64,000 bases of DNA, from the NCBI GenBank assembly GCA_004297725.1, contig SCUS01000133.1, positions 332,455 to 396,454 of the forward strand. Reading direction: 5' to 3'. The notes beneath the pieces were generated by a model. That model saw nothing but the letters and a program-made list of their open reading frames with translations, had not been told where the DNA came from and did not search any database. The position numbers and the translations under genes are program-made. The number at the start of each line of letters is the position of its first letter. Positions within the stretch are counted from its first letter, which is position 1. Positions 28,579 through 36,605 of the stretch are shown piece after piece. The DNA comes from Myxococcaceae bacterium. GTDB taxonomy: Bacteria > Myxococcota_A > Polyangia > Polyangiales > Ga0077539.

Positions 28579-29961
28579 TCAGCGGTGGCCGTCGGTCGAC
28601 CCCGGCGGCAGCATCGAGTCGCGCTCGAGGCGCCCGAGCTGCGCGTCGACCTGGCGGAAGCGCTCGGCGAGCGCCCGCACGAAGGCCCCCGCGTGGGAGT
28701 AGAGCCCGATCTGCTCGATGAGCAGCTCGCGCGTCACCCGCATCACCGTGAGCTCGTCGAGGGCCTCGACGTTCGCCGTGCGCGGCTTCTCGGTGAACAC
28801 CGCGGTCTCTCCGAAGACCTCCCCGGGGCCCATCTCCCGCAGCGTCACCCGGCGCCCGTCGACCTCACGGAAGACCTCGCAGCGCCCCGCGACGATGATG
28901 TACGCCGCCTCGCCGGTCTCGCCCTCGGTGACCACCCTCGCGCCCGGGGCGAAGCGCTCCCGCGGAAACCGGTCGAGGCTTCGCAGGTGGCGCTCCAGCT
29001 CCGAGCGGAAGTCCAGCACGCTCCGGTAGCGGTCGCCCGGCAGCGAGGAGAGCGCCTTCATCGCCGTGAGGCAGAGGCCCTCCGGCAGGTCGAGTTGCGG
29101 CACCTGCTCGCGCGGCGCGACGACCTTGCCGCTGGCCGCCTCCCACACCACGGCCATCAAGCTGTCGCCCGAGTGCGGCGTCTTGCCGGTGAGCATCTCG
29201 TAGAGCACGGCGCCCAGCAGGTACACATCCGTCCGCTCGTCGATCGCGTCGTGGAGCCCGATGGCCTGCTCCGGCGCCATGTACGCCGGCGTCCCGTAGA
29301 TGTGCACCCGCTGGCTGCTCGGCTCCGGCGCGGCGAGGCGCTCTGGAGGCAGCACGTCGTGGCGCCCGAAGGCGGCCGGGTTGATCACCCGCGCGACGCC
29401 CCAGTCCATCAGGTAGACCTGCCCGAACTCGCCCACCATGATGTTCTCGGGCTTGATGTCGCAGTGCACCACGCCGCGCGAGTGCGCGAAGGCCACCGCG
29501 TCGCACACCTTCAGGAGCACCTGCACCAGGTGATCGAGCCGACCCGAGGGCCACGGCAGGCCCGCCGGGTCGAGGATCTCCGCCCTCAGCGTGCGCCCCT
29601 CCACCAGCTTCATCGAGAAGCACGGCAGCCCGTCCGCCCCTTCGCCCAGCAGGTGCACCGGGACGATGTTGGGGTGCTCCAGGGCGCCGGTGATCTGCGC
29701 CTCCAGCACGAAGCGCTGCACCAGGTCGGGCCGGTCGCCGATGGAGTCGTGGAGCAGCTTCACCGCGACGTGCCGACCCAGCGGGCGATCGAGCGCGCGA
29801 CGCACCGCGCCCATGCCCCCGCGCGCCACGAGGCCAAGGTCGGTGTACGGCTCGCAGAGCGAGGGAGCCCGCTGGGTGTCTTCGGTGACCGCCTCGGCCG
29901 ACGCCTCGAGGGCCATCGTGGTCATCGACTCGAAGCCCTCGTCGTTTCGTACCGCGCCCAT
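28579..29961 (-). CDS. Serine/threonine protein kinase with C-terminal cyclic-nucleotide-binding domain
   Basis: The 460-residue protein has a Hanks-type kinase domain (about residues 35-325): glycine loop GLVARGGMGAV, ATP lysine K68 in VAVKLL, and catalytic loop 'VVHCDIKPENIMV' with D168. The magnesium motif is DWG instead of DFG, and an APE-like 'YMAPEQ' follows. The usual HRD is HCD, losing the arginine that contacts the activation-loop phosphate, so control may not depend on loop phosphorylation. Residues about 345-450 form a Crp/cAMP-type beta-roll ('GETGEAAYIIVAGRCEVF', 'GEVFGETAVF'). The likely role is a nucleotide-gated cytosolic kinase. It is the last gene of a minus-strand signalling run. 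Confidence 0.88.
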   Translation of the reverse strand: MGAVRNDEGFESMTTMALEASAEAVTEDTQRAPSLCEPYTDLGLVARGGMGAVRRALDRPLGRHVAVKLLHDSIGDRPDLVQRFVLEAQITGALEHPNIVPVHLLGEGADGLPCFSMKLVEGRTLRAEILDPAGLPWPSGRLDHLVQVLLKVCDAVAFAHSRGVVHCDIKPENIMVGEFGQVYLMDWGVARVINPAAFGRHDVLPPERLAAPEPSSQRVHIYGTPAYMAPEQAIGLHDAIDERTDVYLLGAVLYEMLTGKTPHSGDSLMAVVWEAASGKVVAPREQVPQLDLPEGLCLTAMKALSSLPGDRYRSVLDFRSELERHLRSLDRFPRERFAPGARVVTEGETGEAAYIIVAGRCEVFREVDGRRVTLREMGPGEVFGETAVFTEKPRTANVEALDELTVMRVTRELLIEQIGLYSHAGAFVRALAERFRQVDAQLGRLERDSMLPPGSTDGHR

Positions 29962-30020
29962 CAGGGCGTGGACAGTACGACGATCCCCGAAAGCCGGTCC
30001 AGGGACCACCACGCTTGGAG

Positions 30021-30524
30021 CTACGCCTCGGGCATCACCGTCGCGCCGCCTCGCAGGGTGATGAGCAGCGCCTCGGCGTCCATCCGATCCTCCGCCGAAG
30101 GCCGCCCCTTGAGGAAGCGCTCGAGGCACATCATCGCCTCCACCTTGCGCCCGGTCTCCGCGTAGCTGAGCCCCAGCAGGTGCAGCGCGTCGCCGTCGTC
30201 GGCGCTGATCTCCAGCGCCCGCTCGCCCGCGTCGATGGCCTCCTCGAAGCGCGCCAGCTCATAGAGGCACCAGCCCCGGTAGACCTGCGCGCCGAGGTGC
30301 CCGGGGTCGCGGTCGATGGCCTCGGCGAAGGCCGCCAGCGCCGCGCCCGCCTTCTCCTTCCGCATGAACGCGAGCCCCAGGTAGTAGTGCGCGTGCGCGT
30401 TGCCAGGGTCGGCCAGCAGCACCTCGCGCAGCGCCTTCACGGCGCCGTCGATGTCTTCCTCGTGCAGCAGCTCGATGGGCTCCTCCACCGCCGCCCAGCG
30501 CTCGTCTTCCGTGCGTCCGCTCAT
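30021..30524 (-). CDS. Tetratricopeptide-repeat protein
   Basis: The 167-residue protein consists mainly of three to four TPR units ('AHAHYYLGLAFMRKEKAGAAL', 'AQVYRGWCLYELARFEEAI', 'ALHLLGLSYAETGRKVEAM'). It has no signal peptide or helix and is probably a cytosolic scaffold. Its ATG overlaps the TGA of the response regulator as ATGA, so it is translationally coupled, and the kinase begins 59 nt downstream. The position suggests an adaptor linking the two-component pair to the kinase; that is inference. Confidence 0.8.
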   Translation of the reverse strand: MSGRTEDERWAAVEEPIELLHEEDIDGAVKALREVLLADPGNAHAHYYLGLAFMRKEKAGAALAAFAEAIDRDPGHLGAQVYRGWCLYELARFEEAIDAGERALEISADDGDALHLLGLSYAETGRKVEAMMCLERFLKGRPSAEDRMDAEALLITLRGGATVMPEA

Positions 30525-31936
30525 CGTTCCGTCGATCCTCCCTTGCGATCCTCGTCGTCGTCGCCGCCCTGGGCCTCGCCCAGCCAGCGCTGGATCGTCC
30601 TGCGGTCGACGCCCAGCAGCCGCGCGGTGCGCTTCTTGTTGTTGCCCGTGCGCTCCAGGACCCTCCGCACGTAGGCCATCGTGAGCTCGTCGAGGGTCAT
30701 CTCGCGCTCCGCCGCCGCCGCCAGGATGTCCACCGGCGCCGGGTGCTGCAGCGAGCTCGGGAGGTCCTCCGGGGAGATCCACTCCTCGCGCGCCATGGCC
30801 ACCGCGCGCTCGACGGCGTTCTCCAGCTCTCGCACGTTTCCCGGCCAGTGGTAGGCCTCCATCTTCCGCAGCGCCGCGCCGGAGAAGCCCTTCACCGGGC
30901 TGCCCGAGCGCGCCGTCACCCGCTTCAGGAAATGCTCCGCCAGCGGCACCACGTCCTCGGGCCGGTCTCGCAGCGGCGGCACCCCCACCTCGATCACCGC
31001 CAGCCGGTAGAAGAGGTCCTCCCGGAAGCGCCCCTCCTGCACGGCCGTCCGCAGGTCGCGGTGCGTCGCGGCCACCACCCGCGCGTCGATGGGCTCCGAC
31101 TTCGTCGCCCCCAGCGGCCTCACCTCCCGCTCCTGGATCACCCTCAGCAGCTTCGCCTGCAGGGCCATCGGCAGGTCGCCGATCTCGTCGAGGAAGATCG
31201 TCCCCCCCTGCGCCTCGCGGAAGAGCCCCGGGCGGTCGACCCGCGCGTCGGTGAAGGCCCCCTTGCGCACGCCGAACAGCTCGCTCTCGAGCAGCGTGTC
31301 GGGGATCGCCGCGCAGTTGATCGGCACGAAGGGCCCCGCCGAGCGCCTGCTCTCGGCGTGCAGCGCGCGCGCGATGAGCTCCTTGCCGCTGCCGCTCGGG
31401 CCCGTGATGAGCACCGTCGCGCCGCTGTCGGCCACGCGCCGCACCAGGTCGGAGATCTCCGCCAGCGCGGTGCTCCGGCCCACCAGGCCGCCCACGTGGA
31501 AGCGCCCGCCCAGCTCTCCCCGCAGGCGCTTCACCTCCGAGCGCAGCGCCGTGGCCTCCAGCGCGCGGTCGACCGCCACCCGCAGCGTCTGCGGCTCGAA
31601 GGGCTTGGTCACGAAGTCGTAGGCCCCCAGCCGGAGCGCCCGCACCGCCGTCTCGATGCTCCCGAAGGCCGTGATCGCGATCACCGAGACCCTCGGGTCG
31701 TAGGCGCGCACCCGCTCGATGAGCTCGAAGCCGTCCATCCCCGCCATGTTCATGTCGGTGATCACCAGGTCGGGGGCGCGCTCCTCCACCGCCGCGAGCG
31801 CCGAGGCCGCGTCGTGGAAGGTCGTCACCTGATGGCCCGCCGCCGTGAGCAGCTCCTGGAGGAAGGCCGCCAGGTCTTCGTCGTCGTCGACCACGAACAG
31901 CCGCCCCCGGCCTGGCTTCAGCATCGCGTTGGACAT
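30521..31936 (-). CDS. NtrC-type sigma54-dependent response regulator
   Basis: The 471-residue protein has three domains. A receiver carries phospho-acceptor D61 ('LVITDMNMAGMDG') and K in 'FVTKPFEP'. An AAA+ domain carries Walker A GPSGSGKE and Walker B GGTIFLDEIGDLP. A Fis-type helix-turn-helix is seen at 'TARLLGVDRRTIQRWLGEA'. The sigma54-contacting GAFTGA loop reads GAFTDA, a substitution found in a number of NtrC relatives that may alter the contact. The start at ATG 31936 lies 2 nt after the sensor kinase stop; the longer track start is inside that gene. It should activate sigma54 promoters when phosphorylated by its partner kinase. Confidence 0.92.
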   Translation of the reverse strand: MSNAMLKPGRGRLFVVDDDEDLAAFLQELLTAAGHQVTTFHDAASALAAVEERAPDLVITDMNMAGMDGFELIERVRAYDPRVSVIAITAFGSIETAVRALRLGAYDFVTKPFEPQTLRVAVDRALEATALRSEVKRLRGELGGRFHVGGLVGRSTALAEISDLVRRVADSGATVLITGPSGSGKELIARALHAESRRSAGPFVPINCAAIPDTLLESELFGVRKGAFTDARVDRPGLFREAQGGTIFLDEIGDLPMALQAKLLRVIQEREVRPLGATKSEPIDARVVAATHRDLRTAVQEGRFREDLFYRLAVIEVGVPPLRDRPEDVVPLAEHFLKRVTARSGSPVKGFSGAALRKMEAYHWPGNVRELENAVERAVAMAREEWISPEDLPSSLQHPAPVDILAAAAEREMTLDELTMAYVRRVLERTGNNKKRTARLLGVDRRTIQRWLGEAQGGDDDEDRKGGSTER

Positions 31937-31938
31937 CG

Positions 31939-33456
31939 TCACTGCCTCACCGCCCCGTCGCGAGGGCTCTGCGCGTCGTCGCTGCTCATCGAGGGCGCCG
32001 CGGGCAACCATACCGTGAACGCCGCCCCGGGGAGCTCGCTACCGGCCTCACCCTGGTCGACCATCACCCGACCCCCGAGCTCCTTCACGAGCCCCGCCAC
32101 CACCGCGAGCCCGAGGCCCGTCCCGCCGGACCCCAGGCGCGTCGAGAAGAACGGATCGAATACCTTCCCCCGTATTCCCTCCGCCACCCCGGGGCCCGCG
32201 TCGCGCACCGTGACCCGCACCATCTCCCGGTCGGCGTCCCGGCCCCGCGCCACGGTGACCTCCAGCCTGCCCCCCTCGCGCTGCGCCTGCACCCCGTTGA
32301 GGCACAGGTTGAAGAGCACCTGGAACATCTGGTCGTGTGGCGCCGCCACGATCAGCGGCTCGCCGCTGGCGACCCCGAGCGTCGCCCGCACCTTCGCCCG
32401 CCGGCACTCCTGCCCCAGGAAGCCGACGACCTCCTTGGCCACCGCGCCGAGGTCGCTCCGCTCCGAGGCCCCCTTCGAGGACGGCCGGGACAGCGACAGG
32501 AACTGCGACATCACCTTCGCGATGCGCTCGCACTGCGTGGCGATGCTCTGGAGGCTTGCCCTCAGGTCGTCGGGCACGTCCTCCCGCTCCGCCGCGACGC
32601 GCGCCCGCCCGAGGATCACGTTGAGCGGCGACCCGATCTCGTGCCCCAGCGTGGCCGCCACCTGCCCGGCGACGGCCAGCATCTGCGCGCGGTGCAGCTC
32701 GACCTCCAGCGCCGCCCTCGCGGTCTCCTCGTCCGAGAGCTGCTCCCTCGCCCGCTTGAGCGAGCGCGTGAGGGCGTTGAAGGCGTCGCCGAGGCGCTGC
32801 ATCTCGTCGCCGCCGGTCGACACCACCGTCTCCAGGTCGCCCGCGGCCACCCGCGTCACCCCGTCGATGAGCTGCTCTACGGGCCCGGTCATCGAGCGCG
32901 CGAGGCGCGCCGCGAGCAGCGCCATCACCGCCGTCAGCACCCCGGCCATCGCCGCGAGCTGGATGCCCCACGAGCGCAGCGCGTCGCGCAGGTACTCCAG
33001 GTCGCGGATGACCACCACCGCGCCCACCAGCGTCGCCTGCGCGGGGCGCACCAGCTCGACCCGCACCAGCGCGTCGTGGTTGCCGAAGGGGCGCATCTCC
33101 CGCCGGTCGCGGCGCTCTCGGAAGGAGACGCGCACGATGCGGTCGAGGTCGCCCCGGTGCACCCTGGCCACCTGCGAGCCGCCGACCCAGTCGCCGTCGG
33201 GGCCGTAGATGCCGATGCCGAGCACCCTGGTGTCGTGGGTGAGGCGCTCGGCGAGCGCGTGCAGCTCGGCGACCTCGACGTCCGCCGGCAGCGCCGTGAC
33301 CGTCTCGCCCAGCAGCGTGGCCGTCTCGCGCACCTCCGTCTCGGCCTCGGAGAGAAGCTCCTGGCGGTGGTAGCGCGCCCCGAGGACGCCGTATACGCCG
33401 AGGCACACCACCACCGGGGCGGTGAGCATCAACCAGTAGCGATCGACGAGGCGCAT
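31939..33456 (-). CDS. Membrane sensor histidine kinase with HAMP domain
   Basis: The 505-residue kinase has a first helix at about residues 8-27, a periplasmic sensor region, a second helix near 167-190, and HAMP ('RVAAGDLETVV'). The dimerisation domain carries H272 in 'GHEIGSPLNVIL', and the ATPase has N ('NLCLNGVQA'), G1 (DAGPGV) and G2 (GGTGLGLAVV) boxes. It should autophosphorylate and pass phosphate to the response regulator that starts 2 nt downstream. The signal is unknown. It starts 49 nt after the PARP gene on the same strand, so a shared transcript is possible. Confidence 0.92.
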   Translation of the reverse strand: MRLVDRYWLMLTAPVVVCLGVYGVLGARYHRQELLSEAETEVRETATLLGETVTALPADVEVAELHALAERLTHDTRVLGIGIYGPDGDWVGGSQVARVHRGDLDRIVRVSFRERRDRREMRPFGNHDALVRVELVRPAQATLVGAVVVIRDLEYLRDALRSWGIQLAAMAGVLTAVMALLAARLARSMTGPVEQLIDGVTRVAAGDLETVVSTGGDEMQRLGDAFNALTRSLKRAREQLSDEETARAALEVELHRAQMLAVAGQVAATLGHEIGSPLNVILGRARVAAEREDVPDDLRASLQSIATQCERIAKVMSQFLSLSRPSSKGASERSDLGAVAKEVVGFLGQECRRAKVRATLGVASGEPLIVAAPHDQMFQVLFNLCLNGVQAQREGGRLEVTVARGRDADREMVRVTVRDAGPGVAEGIRGKVFDPFFSTRLGSGGTGLGLAVVAGLVKELGGRVMVDQGEAGSELPGAAFTVWLPAAPSMSSDDAQSPRDGAVRQ

Positions 33457-33505
33457 GGGAGGGGGAACGCTTCTTAGCCCCCAGCGGCGGGAGAAGCGAG
33501 CGGGC

Positions 33506-35065
33506 TCAGCGGTGGACGCGGAGCACGTAGCGGAGGCGCACCTGGCTCTCCTTGTAGAGCAGGTACTCCGACTGGGTGAACGAGCTCTTGGCGTGCGCGG
33601 GCACCTTGATGGGCTTGCCCTGCGGCACGACGACCTTCTTGCCGTCGAGGGTGATGGTGATGTCGTGCTGCGGATCGGGCTCGGTGTGGCCGCGCGCCAC
33701 GATGGAGTCGTAGCCCTTCGGCGCCTCCTTGAGGGAGGAGTCGTCCTTCAGGATGGAGTGCTCCTTGCCGAGCGCCGCCTCCGCCAGGAACATCACGCCC
33801 GTGCTGCCCGCCCAGCCCACGTAGTTGACGGACTTGCCGTTCTCCGAGGCGAGGTAGATGCCCTTGCCGACGCGGCCGCCGGAGTGCGGCATGATGCGCA
33901 GCCCCGACCCGAGGATCGCCGCCACCACGGCGACGTTGGTGCCGTGCCAGAGCAGCTTGCGCTCGGCGATGGTGTCGTGCGCCTTGAAGCGATCGTGCTC
34001 CCCGTGGCGGTTGAGGCGGAACACGTCGACCAGCTTGAGGTTGTAGTAGCTGGCCCCGGTGGACTGCAGGTACTTCTGGATCCAGGCGTACTCCTCGGAG
34101 CTCGGGTCGATGTACTCGAGGTCGGCCTTGATCTTCTTGTAGTTCTCGTCGGCCGGGTGCGGCACGGCCTCGGGCTCGGGCCCCGCCGCGGCGGCCTTCT
34201 CCATGCTCAGCGCGATCTCGATGTCGTTGAGCACGTTGAGCATCTCCACCTTCTTGTGGAGCAGCTCCGGCGTGTTGATGGGCGGCGGAATCTTCCGCCC
34301 GAAGCTGTGCGGGATGAGCGTGTAGAACTTCGACGAGATCGTGTTGATCTGATTGGCGTTGGCGGTGTTGATCGCCTGCTCGAGCTCTTCGAGGACGTCG
34401 TAGCCCTTCTTCACCTGGGACTTGGAGATCTGCCCGAGGGGCATCTTCTTCACGTCGATGTCGAAGGACGCCATCGCGCCCTTGAACATGTCCTGGTCGA
34501 AGATGAGCTGCATGAAGTTCTGCACCGAGGTGTGCAGCGCGCTCGGGAGCACCTTCTTGGTGACCTTCGGCTGGAGCGACGCGGCGGCCTTGTCGATCGC
34601 CTTGAGCTTCTCCTCGACCTCCGCGGCCTTGGCGCTGTCGGCCGAGCGCTCGATCTCGATCAGCGCGTACTTGCCCGCCTTGGCGACGAAGTTCTTCCGG
34701 TTGTCCCAGCCGTTGCCGGACTTGTCCTTGAACTTCGCCTCGAAGTCCTTGATGGCGCTCGCCGCCGCCGGGTACGGGCCCTTCAGCGCCGTCTGGCCGA
34801 CCTCGCCCACGCGGCCCCAGCGGTTCCACGCGTAGAACTTGCCGCCCGACTCCAGCACCTGGATCACATAGAACTTGTTGTTGTTCGCCCCGATGTTCGT
34901 CTGGTTGAGCATGCAGTCGTAGTCCTCGTGGACCTTCGCCGTGCTCTTGAGGGGACAGTTGTCGTCGACCGGGATGGTCACCGCGCCCGCGGCCGGCGCC
35001 GGGGCCGCCGTCGTCGTCGCTGCCGTAGCCGTAGCCGTCGTGCCCGTCGTCTTCGCCTTCGCCAT
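33506..35065 (-). CDS. Poly(ADP-ribose) polymerase-like protein (WGR, regulatory helical and ART domains)
   Basis: The 519-residue product mirrors eukaryotic PARP2/3. An Ala/Thr-rich tail (1-27) precedes a WGR domain (about 35-125, 'KFYAWNRWGRVGEVGQTAL'). The PARP regulatory helical domain follows (about 150-290, 'MPLGQISKSQVKKGYDVLEE'). The ADP-ribosyltransferase domain (about 315-519) contains the full H-Y-E triad: H374 in LLWHGTN, Y404 in GKGIYLA, E500 in QSEYLLYKESQVRLRYVL. It should cleave NAD+ and attach ADP-ribose, possibly in response to DNA breaks via WGR. I start at ATG 35065 with AGGAGG 13 nt upstream; the track extends 142 residues into Arg-rich non-coding-like sequence. No macrodomain or PARG partner is in the window. 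Confidence 0.93.
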   Translation of the reverse strand: MAKAKTTGTTATATAATTTAAPAPAAGAVTIPVDDNCPLKSTAKVHEDYDCMLNQTNIGANNNKFYVIQVLESGGKFYAWNRWGRVGEVGQTALKGPYPAAASAIKDFEAKFKDKSGNGWDNRKNFVAKAGKYALIEIERSADSAKAAEVEEKLKAIDKAAASLQPKVTKKVLPSALHTSVQNFMQLIFDQDMFKGAMASFDIDVKKMPLGQISKSQVKKGYDVLEELEQAINTANANQINTISSKFYTLIPHSFGRKIPPPINTPELLHKKVEMLNVLNDIEIALSMEKAAAAGPEPEAVPHPADENYKKIKADLEYIDPSSEEYAWIQKYLQSTGASYYNLKLVDVFRLNRHGEHDRFKAHDTIAERKLLWHGTNVAVVAAILGSGLRIMPHSGGRVGKGIYLASENGKSVNYVGWAGSTGVMFLAEAALGKEHSILKDDSSLKEAPKGYDSIVARGHTEPDPQHDITITLDGKKVVVPQGKPIKVPAHAKSSFTQSEYLLYKESQVRLRYVLRVHR

Positions 35066-35110
35066 GGACTCGCCTTTCCTCCTGCGCGACCCGTCCGTCG
35101 CGGGGCCGCG

Positions 35111-35120
35111 GTTGTACAAC
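35111..35120. promoter_or_regulatory. Palindrome upstream of the PARP gene (candidate operator)
   Basis: GTTGTACAAC is a perfect 10-bp palindrome 45 nt upstream of the PARP ATG, in an otherwise extremely GC-rich 82-nt gap. Its position suits a repressor site or the -10 region (TACAAC on the minus strand). No known regulator can be assigned from sequence alone. Confidence 0.35.
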
Positions 35121-35147
35121 GCCGCGACCCTCCGCGGTACCTTCGCC

Positions 35148-36605
35148 CTAGGACCGACGCACCCTGCGCCAGATCCCCACGCCCAACGCCCCCGCGACCG
35201 CCGCGGCCAGGGCCCACCACACCGCCGCACCCGGCGACTCCGAGGCACCGGTGACCGGCGTCGCCGGGCGACGAGCCGCGACCGCCGCCCCCGCGTCCGA
35301 GGGCTCCTCCTCGATCGACGGGATGGCCGGCACCGCGGGCCTCGCCGCCGCCGCGACAGGCGCGGACACCGCCGCCAGCTCGACCCCCTCGCAGGTGCGA
35401 GCGCATCGCGCCTCCCCGCCGCCCTCCACCACCCCGCAGCGATCGTCGACCGAGCCCCAGCGCGAGAGCGGCCCCGCCACCCGCAGGTCACCCAGGCGAT
35501 TACCGCACAGGGTATTCGAGCGCAGCGCCGCGGTGACGCAGCGACCGCCGCGCCCGTAGCCCTGCCGCCCCGCCGTCCGGCACGCCTCGGAGAAGGCCAC
35601 CACGTCGTTGGGAGAGCCCACGGTGCGGTCGATGGCCAGCTCCCGATCGCCCTCGCGCCGCTTCCAGACCTCGCCGCTCGCCGGGCACGCGTAGTTGGGC
35701 ACGCAGCCAGGGACCCCCAGCGCGTCGACCACCTCGGGCCCGCAGTGCCGGATGTGCGCGTCGAAGCGCGCCTGGTCGACGCCGCCGTCCGCCCCGCCCG
35801 ACCGCGCCCGGATCACCGCCCCGCGCGAGCGCTCCTCCGGCAGCCAGCTCTCGTGCACGGTGCAGCCGCCGCAGCCCGACGAGAAGAGCAGCAACGTCCC
35901 AGGGGCCGTCCCCCCCGGCGCCGGAGCGCACGAGCACGCGTCCCACGGCCCTCCCCGGGCGCCCGCCCCCTGCGCCTGCACCTCGCCCAGCAGCACCCCG
36001 TGGTCGTTGCTGGCCACGGTGTTTCCCGTGAGCACCGGCATCGCGTCGCAGGCCGCCACGCCGACCCCTCCGCCCTCCACCCTCGACCGCACGATCACCA
36101 CCCCGGTGCTCCCGAGCGGCATCGCGCGGGCGCACTGCCCCGCGTCGTCGGCCCCCATGGAGACGCCCACCCGGTTGCGCGCCAGCACCGCGCGCACCAC
36201 CCGCACGTCGTGCGAGCCCTCGATGCGCACGCCCACCCTCGCGTCGCTCACCACGGCGTTGAGCAGGGTCACCGTGCGCCCGCCCGCCACGCGAAACCCG
36301 ACGCCCCCCTCCTGCGCCTGGACGTTGCGTACGACGACGTTCTCCGCCGCGACCTCGACGCCCACCGCCGCGCCCCGCACGGTGTGGCGGTGCCCGTCGA
36401 AGGTCGCCCCGCGCCCGGCGATGCGCACGCAGGTCGCGGCGCTCGACGCGTCGATGTCGCCGCGCAGCTCGGCGAAGGCGTTGTCCCGCGAGAGCGCCGC
36501 GGTGCACGACTCGCACGAGTCGCAGCTCGAACCCGACTGCTGCGCGCTCGCGACCGACGGCAGCGCCAGCAGCCCCGCGAGCGCCCACACCCCGCGCCCC
36601 GTCAC
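35148..36605 (-). CDS. Exported parallel beta-helix protein with C-terminal membrane anchor
   Basis: I do not recognise a named family. The 485-residue product has a signal peptide (VWALAGLLALPSVASA), then repeated short strands with turns ('RGATFDGHRHTVRGAAVGVEV', 'GRTVTLLNAVVSDARVGVRIEG', 'SHDVRVVRAVLARNRVGV'). This is the pattern of right-handed parallel beta-helix proteins. A Cys-rich middle follows, and the end is a hydrophobic helix plus basic tail (IWRRVRRS), like a C-terminal sorting or anchoring signal. The GTG start overlaps the purD stop (GTGA), so it is translated with purD, although a functional link is not obvious. Confidence 0.6.
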   Translation of the reverse strand: MTGRGVWALAGLLALPSVASAQQSGSSCDSCESCTAALSRDNAFAELRGDIDASSAATCVRIAGRGATFDGHRHTVRGAAVGVEVAAENVVVRNVQAQEGGVGFRVAGGRTVTLLNAVVSDARVGVRIEGSHDVRVVRAVLARNRVGVSMGADDAGQCARAMPLGSTGVVIVRSRVEGGGVGVAACDAMPVLTGNTVASNDHGVLLGEVQAQGAGARGGPWDACSCAPAPGGTAPGTLLLFSSGCGGCTVHESWLPEERSRGAVIRARSGGADGGVDQARFDAHIRHCGPEVVDALGVPGCVPNYACPASGEVWKRREGDRELAIDRTVGSPNDVVAFSEACRTAGRQGYGRGGRCVTAALRSNTLCGNRLGDLRVAGPLSRWGSVDDRCGVVEGGGEARCARTCEGVELAAVSAPVAAAARPAVPAIPSIEEEPSDAGAAVAARRPATPVTGASESPGAAVWWALAAAVAGALGVGIWRRVRRS

